NCBI RefSeq assembly: GCF_027571405.1
Contig: NZ_CP092968.1
Location: 3,246,001 to 3,310,000 of the forward strand
From: Methylocystis parvus OBBP
Lineage (GTDB): Bacteria; Pseudomonadota; Alphaproteobacteria; Rhizobiales; Beijerinckiaceae
Length of the DNA: 64,000 nucleotides
Reading direction: 5' to 3'
The notes beneath the pieces were generated by a model, which was not told the DNA's origin, did not search any database, and saw only the letters and a list, made by a program, of their open reading frames with translations. Position 1 is the stretch's first letter. Each line of letters starts with the position of its first letter. A program made the position numbers and the translations under genes. Shown here piece after piece: positions 63,188 to 64,000 of the stretch.

Positions 63188-63639
63188 GGCGCGTCTTTCT
63201 CGCGATGTTTCTTTTCGTTTCGGCGCCAGCCCTGGCGGCGCAGCCAGATGAGTCCCTCGCCGACGCGTCGCTCGAGGCGCGCGCCATGGCATTAGGGCGC
63301 GAATTGAGATGCGTCGTCTGCCAGAATCAGAGCATCGAAGATTCAAATGCGTCTCTCGCCCATGACCTGCGCGTGCTGCTGCGCGAGAGGCTGTCGGGCG
63401 GCGACAGTAATGAGGCGGCGATCGCCTACATATCCGCGCGCTACGGCGATTTCGTGCTGCTGAAACCGCCGCTGAAAGCGATGACCGCGCTGCTATGGGC
63501 GGGACCCGCGCTCTTTCTATTCGGCGCGCTCGCCTTGTTCCTGCGCTTCACCCGGCGCGGCGCGGTCGGGCCAGCGCCTTTGACCGCCGACGAGAAAGCA
63601 AAACTGGCGGCCTTCTTCGATGAGCGAGAACGCGCATGA
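63178..63639 (+). CDS. ccmH: Cytochrome c-type biogenesis protein CcmH (CycL)
   Basis: A 153-residue thiol oxidoreductase that reduces the CxxCH disulfide of apocytochromes and works with CcmF. It has a signal peptide (FLAMFLFVSAPALAAQ), the RCxxC motif in LRCVVCQNQSIEDSNA, and a C-terminal membrane helix (LLWAGPALFLFGALALFLRF). It overlaps ccmF by 10 nt and ccmI by 4 nt (ATGA), a tight operon. Confidence 0.94.
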   Translation: MVVRRVFLAMFLFVSAPALAAQPDESLADASLEARAMALGRELRCVVCQNQSIEDSNASLAHDLRVLLRERLSGGDSNEAAIAYISARYGDFVLLKPPLKAMTALLWAGPALFLFGALALFLRFTRRGAVGPAPLTADEKAKLAAFFDERERA

Positions 63640-64000
63640 TCCTTTGGCTTGTCCTGACCGCGATGACGTCGATCGCGGCCGTCTTTGTCGCCGCGCCCTT
63701 TCTTCGCGATTGGGAGACGCAAGCGCCGCCTCGCGAACGAGACGTCTTTCTGGACCAGCTTCGAGAGATCGAATTGGAGCGTTCGCGCGGAGATATCGAC
63801 GCCTCCAGCGCGGAGGCCGCCGCCAATGAAGTGCGCCGGCGACTTCTGGCTGCGCGCATCAATGACAGTCTCCCGCAGCTTTCCGCGAAAGAGCGCGCAT
63901 TCGCCGCGATCGGCGTCGCGGGGGTCGTCGCGCTCGGTTCCGTCGGTCTCTTCGCGCTCACCAGCGGACAGGCGCCGATGGCGCGCGACGAGCGTGAGAT
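63636..64000 (+). CDS. ccmI: Cytochrome c biogenesis protein CcmI, N-terminal part (runs off window)
   Basis: The first 121 codons are visible. An N-terminal membrane helix (ILWLVLTAMTSIAAVFVAAPFL), the RERDVFLDQLREIELERSRGDIDASSAEAAANEVRRRLL helical segment typical of CcmI, and a second membrane helix (IGVAGVVALGSVGLFAL) are present. CcmI is the apocytochrome chaperone of the haem lyase; its TPR domain should lie beyond base 64000. ATG 63636 overlaps the ccmH stop. Confidence 0.9.
   Translation, partial: MILWLVLTAMTSIAAVFVAAPFLRDWETQAPPRERDVFLDQLREIELERSRGDIDASSAEAAANEVRRRLLAARINDSLPQLSAKERAFAAIGVAGVVALGSVGLFALTSGQAPMARDERE

Overview
This 64 kb window is high-GC chromosomal DNA from an alphaproteobacterium, most likely of the order Hyphomicrobiales (Rhizobiales). 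The evidence is an Irr-type Fur regulator, a DUF1150 protein, bactofilin, PHA synthase, cobalamin-dependent methylmalonyl-CoA mutase, alphaproteobacterial TCA genes, a leuA Leu-codon leader and two Rhizobiales-style palindromic repeat families. A methylotroph or methanotroph (Methylocystis/Methylosinus-like) would fit the PEP synthase plus PHA gene set, but no methane or methanol oxidation gene lies in the window, so the genus is a guess.

Layout. 1-6.6 kb: end of methylmalonyl-CoA mutase, a CysZ-like membrane protein, secE-nusG, an insertion holding a GNAT enzyme and a truncated EF-G, then rplK-rplA. 6.6-13.8 kb: a ParDE-type toxin-antitoxin pair, sucD-sucA-sucB (2-oxoglutarate to succinyl-CoA to succinate) with REP-like palindromes inside the operon, DUF1150 and a Rieske protein. 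13.9-24.4 kb: PBP1A, a tiny membrane protein, dnaN, a HicB-like gene with its own operator-promoter, a rhomboid protease, an OmpA-like protein, glycogen phosphorylase and bactofilin. 24.5-28.7 kb: a LysR regulator divergent from an arylsulfatase, DUF4345 and HAD phosphatase genes. 28.8-37.0 kb: two divergent groups around carbon storage and phosphoribosyl/PEP metabolism (PhaC, PRPP synthetase paralogue, PhaC-like hydrolase; APH-like protein, phosphoribosyltransferase, PEP synthase). 37-47 kb: OprB porin, a citrate synthase with an altered oxaloacetate site, leuA with an attenuator-like leader, GNAT, lytic transglycosylase, irr, galU and galE. 47-51 kb: an unrecognised pair (an HExxH protein plus a small partner) and a polyphosphate:AMP phosphotransferase. 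51.6-64 kb: tRNA-Arg(CCT), tandem repeats, an H-NS-like protein, then an electron-transfer island.

The electron-transfer island is the most notable part. It encodes a b-type membrane cytochrome, a 9-haem cytochrome c, a 901-residue TPR plus beta-barrel outer-membrane protein, a membrane-anchored FAD/NAD(P) oxidoreductase with two ferredoxin-type clusters (one with a Cys-to-His substitution) translationally coupled to an exported ankyrin protein, a 21-haem cytochrome c built from seven tri-haem modules, and directly after it ccmF-ccmH-ccmI haem-lyase genes. I infer a trans-envelope electron conduit with its own cytochrome maturation machinery. Electron flow direction, partners and function are not shown by the sequence.

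Other observations worth checking: an EF-G-derived protein lacking the GTPase domain and precisely lacking domain IV; a citrate synthase paralogue that keeps the catalytic triad but has lost two oxaloacetate-binding residues; secE-nusG-rplKA without the usual rplJL-rpoBC neighbours; sucD without adjacent sucC; and two copies of a nested palindromic repeat.
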